64,000 nucleotides of DNA from Muricauda sp. SCSIO 64092 (GTDB taxonomy: Bacteria > Bacteroidota > Bacteroidia > Flavobacteriales > Flavobacteriaceae), in the NCBI RefSeq assembly GCF_023016285.1, contig NZ_CP095413.1:3489001-3553000 (forward strand), written 5' to 3'. The first letter of the stretch is position 1. Every line of letters begins with the position of its first letter. The notes under the pieces were generated by a model. The model was given only the letters and a program-made list of their open reading frames with translations, was not told the origin of the DNA and made no database searches. The translations under genes were made by a program, and so were the position numbers. Shown piece after piece: positions 20,280 to 28,836 of this stretch.

Positions 20280-20287
20280 TAGTTTTG
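20280..20287 (+). promoter_or_regulatory. Candidate -7 box of argS
   Basis: TAGTTTTG is an exact TAnnTTTG match, 21 bp before the argS ATG at 20309. The -33 position holds only TTC (20256-20258), so half the promoter is weak. Confidence 0.35.
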
Positions 20288-20308
20288 CTGGCTGAAATGT
20301 GAATTGGA

Positions 20309-22087
20309 ATGGAGTTACAACAAGTCTTGGAACAAAAGGTAAAGGAAGCGGCAAAGTCGATTTTTAAAACGGATTTGCCATCGGTTGAATTTCAACCTAC
20401 CCGAAAGGACTTTGAAGGGGATTTAACCGTTGTTGTTTTCCCCATGCTCAGAACCATAAAAGGCAATCCCGTTGAAATAGGGACGAAGATTGGCCAGTAC
20501 CTTCAAGAAAATGTTGAAGCGATTGCAAAGTTCAACGTGGTTAAGGGCTTTTTGAACTTGGTGGTTTCAGACTACTACTATCTTTCTTTTTTTAATTCAA
20601 TACTGGGCAGGGACCGTTTTGGTTATCAGGAAGCAAATTCCAAAGATGCCGTTATGGTGGAGTATTCCTCACCAAATACCAATAAACCGTTGCATTTAGG
20701 GCATATACGGAATAATCTTTTGGGGTATTCCGTAGCTGAAATATTAAAAGCTGCCGGGCATAAAGTGTACAAAACCCAAATCATTAATGATCGGGGTATC
20801 CATATCTGCAAGAGTATGTTGGCATGGCAAAAATTTGGTAAAGGGGAAACTCCGGAATCAAGCGGTTTAAAAGGAGACCATTTAGTGGGGAAGTATTATG
20901 TGGAGTTTGACAAAGCCTATAAGAATGAAGTGGCGCAATTGATTTCTGATGGGAAGGAAAAAGCCATAGCGGAAAAGGAAGCACCTATTTTGTTGGAAGC
21001 CCAGGAAATGCTGCGAAAATGGGAAGCTGGTGATGAGGATGTGGTTTCCCTTTGGAAAAAGATGAATGGTTGGGTCTATGAAGGTTTTGATACCACCTAT
21101 AAAAATCTGGGAGTTGATTTTGACCATTTGTATTACGAGAGCAACACGTATTTACTGGGCAGGAACGTGGTTAAGGAGGGCCTGGAAAAAGGGGTGTTCT
21201 TTAAAAAGGAAGATGGTAGTGTGTGGATAGATTTGACCGAAGAGGGATTGGATGAAAAAATCGTACTTCGTTCCGATGGGACTGCCGTATATATGACCCA
21301 AGATATTGGTACGGCAATCCAACGTGTCACGGATTTTCCCGATATCAATGGAATGGTCTATACCGTGGGAAACGAACAGGACTATCACTTTAAAGTACTC
21401 TTTTTGATTTTAAAGAAGCTCGGCTATTCCTGGGCAGAAAAACTGTACCATCTTAGCTATGGTATGGTGGACCTACCTTCCGGAAAGATGAAGAGCAGGG
21501 AAGGGACCGTTGTGGACGCGGACGACCTTATCAAGAATATGGAGGAAACCGCAGCTGCCATTTCCAGGGACTTGGGCAAGTTGGAAGGCTATTCGGAGGA
21601 AGAAAAGAAGGTACTGTACCAAACCATAGGACTCGGGGCATTGAAGTATTACATCCTTAAAGTGGATCCCAAAAAACGGATTTTGTTCAATCCGGAAGAA
21701 TCCGTGGACTTTCAAGGCAATACGGGGCCATTTATTCAATATACCTATGCCAGAATCCAATCGATTCTTAGGAAAGCAGGGGATGGCACTTTGGGCACGG
21801 TCGAGAACTCTTTTGCACTTCACCCAAAAGAAAAGGAGCTTCTGAAACAAATTCAACTATTTCCAGAAAAGGTGCTGGAAGCAGCAAATGACCACAGCCC
21901 TGCATTGATCGCCAATTATACCTACGATTTGGTCAAGGAATTCAATTCGTTCTACCAACAGGTTTCCATTTTAGGCGAGTCGAAGGCCATAAAACGCGAC
22001 TTTAGGGTTCAGCTTTCCAAAAAAGTCGGTGAAGTTATCCAAGATGCATTCCATCTATTGGGAATACAAGTACCTGAGCGAATGTAA
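20309..22087 (+). CDS. argS: Arginine-tRNA ligase
   Basis: A 592-residue class I aminoacyl-tRNA synthetase. It has an N-terminal Arg-tRNA-synt N domain (about 5-90), the HIGH-type motif in SSPNTNKPLHLGHIRNNLLG (about 124-143), a KMSKS-type motif as GKMKSREGT (about 392-400), and the alpha-helical DALR anticodon-binding domain at the C-terminus. Length is normal. It ends in ATGTAATG: the argS stop TAA shares its final A with the ATG of the next gene, so the two are probably translationally coupled. Confidence 0.97.
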   Translation: MELQQVLEQKVKEAAKSIFKTDLPSVEFQPTRKDFEGDLTVVVFPMLRTIKGNPVEIGTKIGQYLQENVEAIAKFNVVKGFLNLVVSDYYYLSFFNSILGRDRFGYQEANSKDAVMVEYSSPNTNKPLHLGHIRNNLLGYSVAEILKAAGHKVYKTQIINDRGIHICKSMLAWQKFGKGETPESSGLKGDHLVGKYYVEFDKAYKNEVAQLISDGKEKAIAEKEAPILLEAQEMLRKWEAGDEDVVSLWKKMNGWVYEGFDTTYKNLGVDFDHLYYESNTYLLGRNVVKEGLEKGVFFKKEDGSVWIDLTEEGLDEKIVLRSDGTAVYMTQDIGTAIQRVTDFPDINGMVYTVGNEQDYHFKVLFLILKKLGYSWAEKLYHLSYGMVDLPSGKMKSREGTVVDADDLIKNMEETAAAISRDLGKLEGYSEEEKKVLYQTIGLGALKYYILKVDPKKRILFNPEESVDFQGNTGPFIQYTYARIQSILRKAGDGTLGTVENSFALHPKEKELLKQIQLFPEKVLEAANDHSPALIANYTYDLVKEFNSFYQQVSILGESKAIKRDFRVQLSKKVGEVIQDAFHLLGIQVPERM

Positions 22088-22869
22088 TGTGGGTTGTTAG
22101 GGGAGTGGACATATTCGCCTTTGCTTGCCTTTTTTTTCTTCTGAGCTATCTAATATATATTGTGTATTATGCCATTGGCCTGTATGACCTCAATCCCTTT
22201 CTCCGGCCGAATCCCTTAAACGAAAATGAAAAAAAACTCCTTCGTGAACGGATTGCCCGTGTCAGGCAACTCAATGGGGATGATGCCAATAGGTTTTATA
22301 AAAGGGTAGCATGGTTTAGGACCAAAAAGGCCTTTTTGTACAAAGGGTTGGTGAATGATAAACATACCATGGAGCTTTTGATCAGTGGGGCAGGAATTCT
22401 ATTGACCTTGGGGATGAACAATTACAAATACATCCGTTCGGTACATAAAATAGTCATATACCCCACGGATTACTATTCCATACTCAACAAGAAGCATCAT
22501 GTTGGAGAATATAATAGGGGGTTAAAGACATTGGTCTTTGCTGCGGATAGTGTGGAATATGGTTTTAAGGAGGAAGGGGACAATATCAATTTGGCCATTC
22601 ATGAGTTTGCCCATGCGCTATATTTTGAGACAAGTGGTAGAAGTTCCTGGGAGTCCCTAAGGTTTCAATGGGGCTTTAAAAAATTAAGGGCGATGAAGTC
22701 TTTGGTCAATGATACCAATTACCTGAGATCCTATGCCCAGGTGAATGATTTTGAGTTTTTTTCGGTTTTGGTGGAACACTTTTTTGAAACCCCGGAAGAT
22801 TTAAAACGGCAACTGCCCGAAGCTTTTGAACTAATTGCACGCATCCTAAATCAAAAAGGAATGGCATAA
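22087..22869 (+). CDS. MtfA-like zinc-dependent peptidase
   Basis: A 260-residue protein with an N-terminal membrane helix (about 5-28) and an M90/MtfA-type peptidase domain. The gluzincin motif HEFAH is in NLAIHEFAHALYFE (about 174-187), and a downstream acidic region (VNDFEFFSVLVEHFFETPE) supplies the likely third ligand. E. coli MtfA is a peptidase that interacts with the glucose repressor Mlc; no Mlc homologue is seen here, so only peptidase activity is inferred. The start codon overlaps the argS stop by 1 bp. It converges on the rhodopsin gene with a 60-bp gap. Confidence 0.85.
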   Translation: MWVVRGVDIFAFACLFFLLSYLIYIVYYAIGLYDLNPFLRPNPLNENEKKLLRERIARVRQLNGDDANRFYKRVAWFRTKKAFLYKGLVNDKHTMELLISGAGILLTLGMNNYKYIRSVHKIVIYPTDYYSILNKKHHVGEYNRGLKTLVFAADSVEYGFKEEGDNINLAIHEFAHALYFETSGRSSWESLRFQWGFKKLRAMKSLVNDTNYLRSYAQVNDFEFFSVLVEHFFETPEDLKRQLPEAFELIARILNQKGMA

Positions 22870-22874
22870 AACAA

Positions 22875-22905
22875 GGAAAAGTCCCTGTTTTTACAAGGAC
22901 TTTCC
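22875..22905. terminator. Hairpin between the peptidase and rhodopsin genes
   Basis: AAAGTCC (22878-22884) pairs with GGACTTT (22897-22903), with GG/CC flanks, across a T-rich loop. Lying between converging genes it may serve both strands, although neither side has a long T-tract. Confidence 0.4.
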
Positions 22906-22929
22906 CTAAATGTAACCAACTAAAAATAA

Positions 22930-23682
22930 CTACGAATCCGCTGTAGATGACTGCGATGCTACTGCAGCTCCGTAGACTACAAGGCCAAAGCCTATTTTGT
23001 TAATGGCATCACCAATATTATAGATGACATCCATATTTAAACCTTCAAAGAGGCCATCATACCAACCTGTTGTCCCGGCCATATAGCCAATGGGATAGAT
23101 GGCCCATCCTACCAGAACGAACCAACACAAGGTTTTGTGGGCCTGTAGGACGGAACCTCCGGCAGATTCTGCCAGTTTTTTGGCATTTCCAAACCATATT
23201 TCATATACAATGTAGAAATAGGCCAGACCAGATACAAAGCCCCATAGTGCCGGACCGGAGCCGGTAGTATAAACGGCCTCCCCAAAGTAACCTGTGACCA
23301 ACATGATCACGGATGCCAGGATAAGTTTCCACATGAGGGACTTTTTGGCACCGGCCACTTTTAGGATAAGGTAAAACTCCACACACATCAAGGGAACGGT
23401 GAGTGTCCAATCCACATAGCGGAAAAAGGTTGGTGATTCTCCAACACCGGACCAATAATCCCGCATGTACCAATAATGTACCGCAGCAATAAACGTAATC
23501 AATCCAGATACCAGAATTGAAGTTTTCCACTTTCGATCGAAGCTGTTCATGGAAAGAAAGAAAAAAGCGGAAGCGGCCATCATGGCCATACATCCCACAA
23601 AAAATGTAAAGCCAACGTAGTCATCATTGGCAATCTTGGTGACATCGGCCAACAAGGGTAAACTAAATAACAAAGATTTCAT
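22930..23682 (-). CDS. Proteorhodopsin, light-driven proton pump (DTE type)
   Basis: A 250-residue seven-helix microbial rhodopsin. The helix C motif in RYVDWTLTVPLMCVEFYL gives Asp91 (Schiff-base counter-ion/proton acceptor), Thr95 and Glu102 (proton donor), the D-T-E set of outward proton pumps. The spectral tuning position is Met99, as in many green-absorbing flavobacterial proteorhodopsins. Helix B has His69 (VHYWY), which pairs with the counter-ion in this family, and helix G has the retinal Lys229 in GDAINKIGFG. Hydrophobic N-terminus MKSLLFSLPLLAD may be a cleaved signal. It is divergent from blh, which makes its retinal. Neither NDQ (sodium) nor NTQ (chloride) motif is present. Confidence 0.96.
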   Translation of the reverse strand: MKSLLFSLPLLADVTKIANDDYVGFTFFVGCMAMMAASAFFFLSMNSFDRKWKTSILVSGLITFIAAVHYWYMRDYWSGVGESPTFFRYVDWTLTVPLMCVEFYLILKVAGAKKSLMWKLILASVIMLVTGYFGEAVYTTGSGPALWGFVSGLAYFYIVYEIWFGNAKKLAESAGGSVLQAHKTLCWFVLVGWAIYPIGYMAGTTGWYDGLFEGLNMDVIYNIGDAINKIGFGLVVYGAAVASQSSTADS

Positions 23683-23713
23683 ATATACAAGAGTTAATTA
23701 GAAAATGTTTAAT

Positions 23714-23721
23714 CAAATATA
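23714..23721 (-). promoter_or_regulatory. Candidate -7 box of the rhodopsin gene
   Basis: Read on the minus strand this is TATATTTG, an exact TAnnTTTG match 31 bp before the ATG. No TTG is found at the expected -33 distance, so activation by another factor or a weak -33 is possible. Confidence 0.4.
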
Positions 23722-23749
23722 AAAAAAGTTAAACGATAAAATGATAATA

Positions 23750-23777
23750 TTTGTTTAAAATTTTTATCATATCTTTA
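23750..23777 (+). promoter_or_regulatory. Possible promoter of blh
   Basis: TTTG at 23750-23753 and TATCTTTA at 23770-23777 resemble the -33 and -7 boxes, but with only 16 bp between them and one mismatch. If real, transcription starts near 23784 and the TTG at 23802 is the better blh start. Confidence 0.25.
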
Positions 23778-23801
23778 AACAAACTGATTCAAATTATCAA
23801 A

Positions 23802-24695
23802 TTGAAAAATATCACCCTGGTATCGACCTTTTTCTGCCTTTGGCTCTCCTCACAATTGAGCCCAGTCCTACAGGATTATTTGGCCTATGCCTTTATCCTG
23901 ACATTTGGGGTTCTTCATGGTGCCAATGATATTACCCTTATTCATTCATTATCAAAAGGTAAAAAGCCAATTAGGGTGTTGTTGTTGGTCTACTTGGGGG
24001 CCATGGGCCTGGTCGCTTTTTTCTTTTTGCTTTCAAAAGGACTGGCACTACTTTTCTTTATCCTTATCAGTGCCTACCACTTTGGCGAACAACATTTCAA
24101 TAAGCAGTTCACTGGTCGTACCCGATGGAAGGCACCCTTGTTCATGAGTTATGGATTTTTAATATTGTTTATGATATTCAATATTAAGTTAGACAAAATT
24201 ATTGTTGTGATAACGGATCTTACCGGCTTGGTTTTGACGGCCTCCGTATTCCGAATAGTGCTTGTTGTGGCGTTGCTGGTCTTTTTGATGCTATCAATTG
24301 TACTGTTCAAGAAAAGGATTTTGAACATAAACCCCCTAAGGGAGTTGCTTTACCTGACTGTATTGACCGTGGTGTTCGCCACCTCCTCCCTTATCTGGGG
24401 TTTTGCGATTTATTTTATCCTATGGCATAGTTTGCCTTCTATGAAAGACCAACTGGGCTACCTTTATGGCGAGGCCACCAAAAAGAGCTTTGTACGATTT
24501 TTGAGAACCTCTTTTTTGTACTGGTTCCTTTCTATTGCCGGGTTGGCTTTATTGTATTGGCTATTGAAGGATAGTGTGCATTATTTTGTAACTGTGCTCC
24601 TGTACGTTCTTGCCGCAATTACCTTTCCCCACGTTATCGTAATGTCAAAGGTGGAATCTCTAGAAACTGACCCGAAAACTAATATTGGGCGTTAG
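23802..24695 (+). CDS. blh: Brp/Blh-family beta-carotene 15,15'-dioxygenase
   Basis: A polytopic membrane protein of about 297 residues that cleaves beta-carotene to two retinals, the chromophore of the adjacent rhodopsin. The conserved histidines of the Blh family are visible: GVLHGANDI, SAYHFGEQHF, LWHSLPSMK and TFPHVIVMSK. About eight or nine hydrophobic segments are seen. The frame is open to a TTG at 23751; a TTG at 23802 (LKNITLVSTFF) fits the candidate promoter better, and no ATG precedes the conserved region. The last 36 bp overlap the end of the converging TonB receptor gene. Carotenoid synthesis genes are not in the window. Confidence 0.92.
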   Translation: MKNITLVSTFFCLWLSSQLSPVLQDYLAYAFILTFGVLHGANDITLIHSLSKGKKPIRVLLLVYLGAMGLVAFFFLLSKGLALLFFILISAYHFGEQHFNKQFTGRTRWKAPLFMSYGFLILFMIFNIKLDKIIVVITDLTGLVLTASVFRIVLVVALLVFLMLSIVLFKKRILNINPLRELLYLTVLTVVFATSSLIWGFAIYFILWHSLPSMKDQLGYLYGEATKKSFVRFLRTSFLYWFLSIAGLALLYWLLKDSVHYFVTVLLYVLAAITFPHVIVMSKVESLETDPKTNIGR

Positions 24696-27224
24696 GCCCA
24701 GGGAACTGTTGTCCACACGTTCAATTTCATTTTCGTCCGAAACCCGGAAATATCGGTTCAATACATTGGCGCGATCGGTAATATTGAGTAGGGAGATACC
24801 GGTCTTGGCCTTGACCCGGTCACTTAAGTCGAACTGATAGGTGGCCGAAGCATCTGCCCTGAAATATTCCGGTAACCGACTGCTATTGGGGACTTCAAAA
24901 TTGATTTGGGCAGGAAAGACAGTCGTGTCCAATGGATTATCTTCCGTAGGTTGTGTAAAAGGCCTTCCGGTCCTATAGTTAATGCCAATGCCGAGCTTTA
25001 GGTTTCCCAGATCATAGGTGCCCCCTAGGGTCAGGGTATGCCTCACATCCAGGTTATTGGGAAATACCGGGGGCACTATGCTATCAAAAGTGTAGTCATT
25101 TTTGTTGTAGGTATAGCTTAACCACGCACTGTAGTTCTCCCCTTTTTGGTTAATAAGGAATTCCATTCCCCTAATCTCATAGCCTCCCAATTCCCCATCA
25201 AACTGGTTTTCGTTTTGGAACCCTTGTGTCCTTGTACTTATACCATCCACTGTTTTATAAAAAGCTTCGGCACTTATATACAACCGTCTTTTGGCATAGT
25301 TCAGGCCAACGGAACCCTGCTTGCTCGTTGTCAATGGCAAATCGTTTTCATTGGCAAGGGTCCACCTTCTTCGTTCAATTCCCAAAAAGTTCTGTTGCAA
25401 ATCGATCACCTGGTTGGTACTTTGACTTTTAAATTCACCAAGGATCTGGGCCCTTAAGAAATTGGCCATTTTAAAGTTGAGGTTGAGTCGGGGTTCCAAT
25501 AACAGTCGATCAAAGGCGCCTCCGGCCTCAGCCAAATTTTGGATATAATTGGCCCTTAGTCCGATATTGGTAATAAAGCCATTGTTCTTTGTGTTGAACT
25601 GGAGCTCGGTAAAGGGCGCTTGTATCCTGACAACGTCTTTTATGTTGAGGTTGAACTCCGGTGTGGTGACATCCGCCTGATTCGTAATCCCGGTCTCTAT
25701 ATATTGGTGCCCATTGATCCACTGCAGATTGTCCGAAAGACGAAAGAAGGTAGTGAGTTTGGCTTGCCGCTCCTCCACCGTATTTTTTTGGAACAGGCGT
25801 TGCTGTTGATCGGGAAAGAGACTTTGGGCATCCAAATTGTATTTGGAAAAATAGACATTGACATGGGTTGAAAATCGTTCCGACCAATCCCCAAACCATT
25901 GCAATCCTGCGGAAAGATTGGTTTGGTCCAAAAAGCTCCTTGAGGTTTCCGAAGTTTCGGTATTGGTGGTGGAAAAGTCCAGATCATTATCAATCCCAAT
26001 AAAACTCAATCGAAATTTGTGGTCTTCATTGAAGTCGTACAATAGTTTACCCGAAACATCATAAAAAAGAAACTTCTCATCAAACCTTAGATTTTCATTG
26101 ACTTCCTGGTTTTGTTGGTTTTGCACTTCGGTATCCTGGAATGCCCTGTCGGTAAAGCTCACATAAGCTGGAGTGTCCAAAAAGTCCGTGGTGGACCTCC
26201 TTCCGGAAAACTGAAAGGCAAGTTTATCGGTTATGGGGATTTGCCCAAAAGCATCCCCGCTGATCAGATTAAAACCCGCCCCACCGGAAAACCGATCGCC
26301 AATATCATTTTTGGTTTCCATACTGATGATGCCACTTACCCCATCCCCATACTCCGAAGGGGTTCCGTTTTTATAGACCGAAACCCTTTCGGTAAGGTAG
26401 GGGTTAAAGGCGGAAATCAACCCGAAAAAATGTCCTGATTGGTACATTTTAATACCGTTCCAAAGGATGAGGTTCTGATCGTTGGTGCCCCCACGGATAT
26501 TAATGTCGGACACGGTTTCATCAATACTTTTTACCCCAGGGAGCGTTTGTATGCCAAAAAGGACATCGGGCTCCACCAATCCGGGCAATAATCCCAGTTT
26601 TTGGGTTTGGACGGTAATGCCACCATCGGTCTCTTTTACAATACCCTTGGTCAAAAATTCGTAAACCACCACTTCGGTGAGTACTTCCCGACGTTCGGCC
26701 AATAGTATTTTTGGACATTCCCCTTGGTCCGCCAACTCGGCAATGGGCACTATCCTTGTGGTATAGCCCAGATACCTGATTTGTAGCGAAGCGGAACGGT
26801 CCACCGCTTCCATCCTAAAAAAACCATCTATATCCGTTACAATGGCCTTATCCATCCCAAGGACCTCCACGGTGGCCCCGGGAACGGTGTTTTTCGCGTA
26901 ATTGTCCAGGACCCTGCCGCAGATTTCCACCAATCTGGGTTTGCTCAAGGCATAGTACCGCTCACTTAGTTGTTTGATTTCGATTCCGGTCTGCGTAGCA
27001 ATGGCATTAAGGATTTCCTGGAGTTTCTTGGAAGAGGGAACCTTTATCTCAATTCCCTGGATATCGGCATCCACATAGGAAAACTTGACATCAAAACTAT
27101 TTTCGAGCCGGGCAATGAAGGTCTTTAGCCCAAAAACTTCAGCCTGGGCAAAGGTGAAAACTGGCGATAGTGACAATAGCACCATCGCAAATACAATAAA
27201 AGGCTTATGGAGTGTCCTCTGCAT
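24660..27224 (-). CDS. TonB-dependent outer-membrane receptor with STN domain (FecA-like)
   Basis: An 854-residue outer-membrane receptor: signal peptide (to about residue 27, TFAQ), STN/secretin-TonB short domain (about 32-95), carboxypeptidase-regulatory-like domain (about 98-175), plug (about 180-310, with DINIRGGTNDQNLILWNGI) and a 22-strand-type barrel ending in NISFRVSF. An STN domain with a sigma factor and FecR alongside indicates signal-transducing transport. There is no SusD partner, so this is not a SusC/D glycan system. Ligand unknown; siderophore, haem or another scarce substrate are options. It overlaps fecR by 20 bp and blh (convergent) by 36 bp. Confidence 0.9.
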   Translation of the reverse strand: MQRTLHKPFIVFAMVLLSLSPVFTFAQAEVFGLKTFIARLENSFDVKFSYVDADIQGIEIKVPSSKKLQEILNAIATQTGIEIKQLSERYYALSKPRLVEICGRVLDNYAKNTVPGATVEVLGMDKAIVTDIDGFFRMEAVDRSASLQIRYLGYTTRIVPIAELADQGECPKILLAERREVLTEVVVYEFLTKGIVKETDGGITVQTQKLGLLPGLVEPDVLFGIQTLPGVKSIDETVSDINIRGGTNDQNLILWNGIKMYQSGHFFGLISAFNPYLTERVSVYKNGTPSEYGDGVSGIISMETKNDIGDRFSGGAGFNLISGDAFGQIPITDKLAFQFSGRRSTTDFLDTPAYVSFTDRAFQDTEVQNQQNQEVNENLRFDEKFLFYDVSGKLLYDFNEDHKFRLSFIGIDNDLDFSTTNTETSETSRSFLDQTNLSAGLQWFGDWSERFSTHVNVYFSKYNLDAQSLFPDQQQRLFQKNTVEERQAKLTTFFRLSDNLQWINGHQYIETGITNQADVTTPEFNLNIKDVVRIQAPFTELQFNTKNNGFITNIGLRANYIQNLAEAGGAFDRLLLEPRLNLNFKMANFLRAQILGEFKSQSTNQVIDLQQNFLGIERRRWTLANENDLPLTTSKQGSVGLNYAKRRLYISAEAFYKTVDGISTRTQGFQNENQFDGELGGYEIRGMEFLINQKGENYSAWLSYTYNKNDYTFDSIVPPVFPNNLDVRHTLTLGGTYDLGNLKLGIGINYRTGRPFTQPTEDNPLDTTVFPAQINFEVPNSSRLPEYFRADASATYQFDLSDRVKAKTGISLLNITDRANVLNRYFRVSDENEIERVDNSSLGLTPNISFRVSF

Positions 27225-28116
27225 AGAAAAGTACCTTATCCTGCTCCAATTTAAAACGAATTTGGGAAGGAGTACTAATACTTTTTAACGCTAAATCAAT
27301 ATTCGTGTTGTCAAACGTACCCGTAAAAAGTTGTTCGGTATTTATATCTTGGGTGGCTACTTCAATATTGAACTGACGTTCAAATTCCGCCAGGACATAT
27401 TTAAGGGGTATACTGGTGAATGAACTTTCATTTTGGGTCCAGGAGGGGGCCAATGAAGTGACGGCATCCGTGGCCCTGATTTCCCCATTGATGACCACAA
27501 AGGAATTGCCTGCCGGTAGTTTGTGCTCGTTGGCATTATGGGTAACACTGACCAAACCTTCATAGCAGGTTACTTCAAAGAAACCGTCCCTACTTTCCAC
27601 ATTGAATTGGGTCCCTAGGACCGTTACCGTACCTGCATCGGTGGAAACCGTAAAACGTTGTCCTTTGGCTACCTTAAAAAAGGCTTCCCCATCCAGTTCC
27701 ACATTGCGGTTGTCGTCCCATTTTCTTTCCTTAAAGGACAAACGGGAATCCGCATTCAGGATAACTTCAGAGGCATCCGGAAGTACAACCTCGGTGCGTT
27801 CTGCCAGTTGGGTAGTGAATATTTCGTCCTGTGAATTCAGGTAGACATAAGCTCCTGTAAGCAATACGGCAATTACGGCCGCAACACGGAGAAACTGCTT
27901 GAAGGGATGCAATGGAACAACCTTGGGACTTTGGTCAAACCGTTCATATTTAAAAGTGTTCCACGCCTTGTCCATATTGAAATCCGGGGCTTCCAGTTTT
28001 CCGGAAGCCTCAGCAATTCTCTGATAGGAAGCATATTCGGCCGACTTTTTAAACTCGGCCAACTCCTTCTCTGAGAGCTCGTTGTTCAACCATTTTGCCA
28101 AGTAATTCTCTTGCAT
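27205..28116 (-). CDS. FecR-family anti-sigma / sigma regulator
   Basis: A 303-residue inner-membrane protein: an N-terminal cytoplasmic region (about 1-80), one transmembrane helix (FLRVAAVIAVLLTGAYVYL, about 84-103), a periplasmic FecR domain (about 110-210, with TEVVLPDASEVILNADSRLSF and VEVTCYEG-like strands) and a C-terminal DUF4974-type domain (about 235-300, SFTSIPLKYVLAEFERQFNIEV). It would relay occupancy of the TonB receptor to the sigma factor encoded upstream. It overlaps the receptor gene by 20 bp and lies 102 bp after the sigma gene. Confidence 0.93.
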   Translation of the reverse strand: MQENYLAKWLNNELSEKELAEFKKSAEYASYQRIAEASGKLEAPDFNMDKAWNTFKYERFDQSPKVVPLHPFKQFLRVAAVIAVLLTGAYVYLNSQDEIFTTQLAERTEVVLPDASEVILNADSRLSFKERKWDDNRNVELDGEAFFKVAKGQRFTVSTDAGTVTVLGTQFNVESRDGFFEVTCYEGLVSVTHNANEHKLPAGNSFVVINGEIRATDAVTSLAPSWTQNESSFTSIPLKYVLAEFERQFNIEVATQDINTEQLFTGTFDNTNIDLALKSISTPSQIRFKLEQDKVLFYAEDTP

Positions 28117-28218
28117 GATTTCTATGCTTTACAATTTAATAACAACCCACTTTATAAAAACCCTACTTTATTAGGTATCAAAAATTTCAAATATCCGGTT
28201 TGGCCTTTTTGGTAACCT

Positions 28219-28719
28219 CTAAATTCCATCAATTTGCTCCCGCAATGTTTTTAGGGCCAAATGCATTCGTTTTTCAATGGCTTTTATACTTACTCCCTCC
28301 ATTTCTGCAATCTCACTGTATTTTTTTCCATCAATGCGGTTCAGCAAAAAAGTAGTACGTTGGTTTTCGGGCAAGGCATTTAGGGCATCATCCAATTTTT
28401 TTTGGAACTGTTTTTCCTCCAAAACGTATTCCGGGGATTCCCTGTTTATGGAATTGGAATGCAGATCGGCGTATTTTAATCGTACTTTTTCCGCCTTAAT
28501 GACATTCAAATACAAATTGTTCGCTACAGTATATAAATAGGACTTTGCCTTTTCCGGACTTACCTTGGTACAGTTTTCCCAAAGTTTAACAAAAGCCTCC
28601 TGAACGGCATCAGATGCCTTTTCCTCATTTCCAAACTTATAATAGATGTAATTAAAAACCGTTTTGGAATTGTCCTTAAATATAGAACTGAAGATGTGTT
28701 CTTCACAAACGTTGGCCAT
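28219..28719 (-). CDS. ECF sigma-70 factor (FecI-like)
   Basis: A 166-residue extracytoplasmic-function sigma factor with region 2 (about 15-85: VFNYIYYKFGNEEKASDAVQEAFVKLWEN) and region 4 (about 110-160: ALPENQRTTFLLNRIDGKKYSEIAEMEGVSIKAIEKRM, a helix-turn-helix). It is the first gene of the minus-strand sigma/FecR/receptor group and probably transcribes it. It is divergent from the acidic lipoprotein genes across 117 bp, so it might control those as well; that is conjecture. Confidence 0.95.
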   Translation of the reverse strand: MANVCEEHIFSSIFKDNSKTVFNYIYYKFGNEEKASDAVQEAFVKLWENCTKVSPEKAKSYLYTVANNLYLNVIKAEKVRLKYADLHSNSINRESPEYVLEEKQFQKKLDDALNALPENQRTTFLLNRIDGKKYSEIAEMEGVSIKAIEKRMHLALKTLREQIDGI

Positions 28720-28836
28720 GCATGGGTTTTTACAAGCTTTCCCAAAGATATTTTAAAAAATGTGAAAATTGGGGTAGGGTATTTTAACTAATGATTGTTT
28801 TATGGTCGTACTAACAGAAAATAATCCAAAAACGTT

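Noticed and set aside
22930..23682. Sodium- or chloride-pumping rhodopsin
   Set aside because: Helix C has D-T-E residues, not NDQ or NTQ.
24660..27224. SusC-type glycan transporter
   Set aside because: No SusD gene adjacent; STN domain with sigma/FecR fits a FecA-like signalling receptor.
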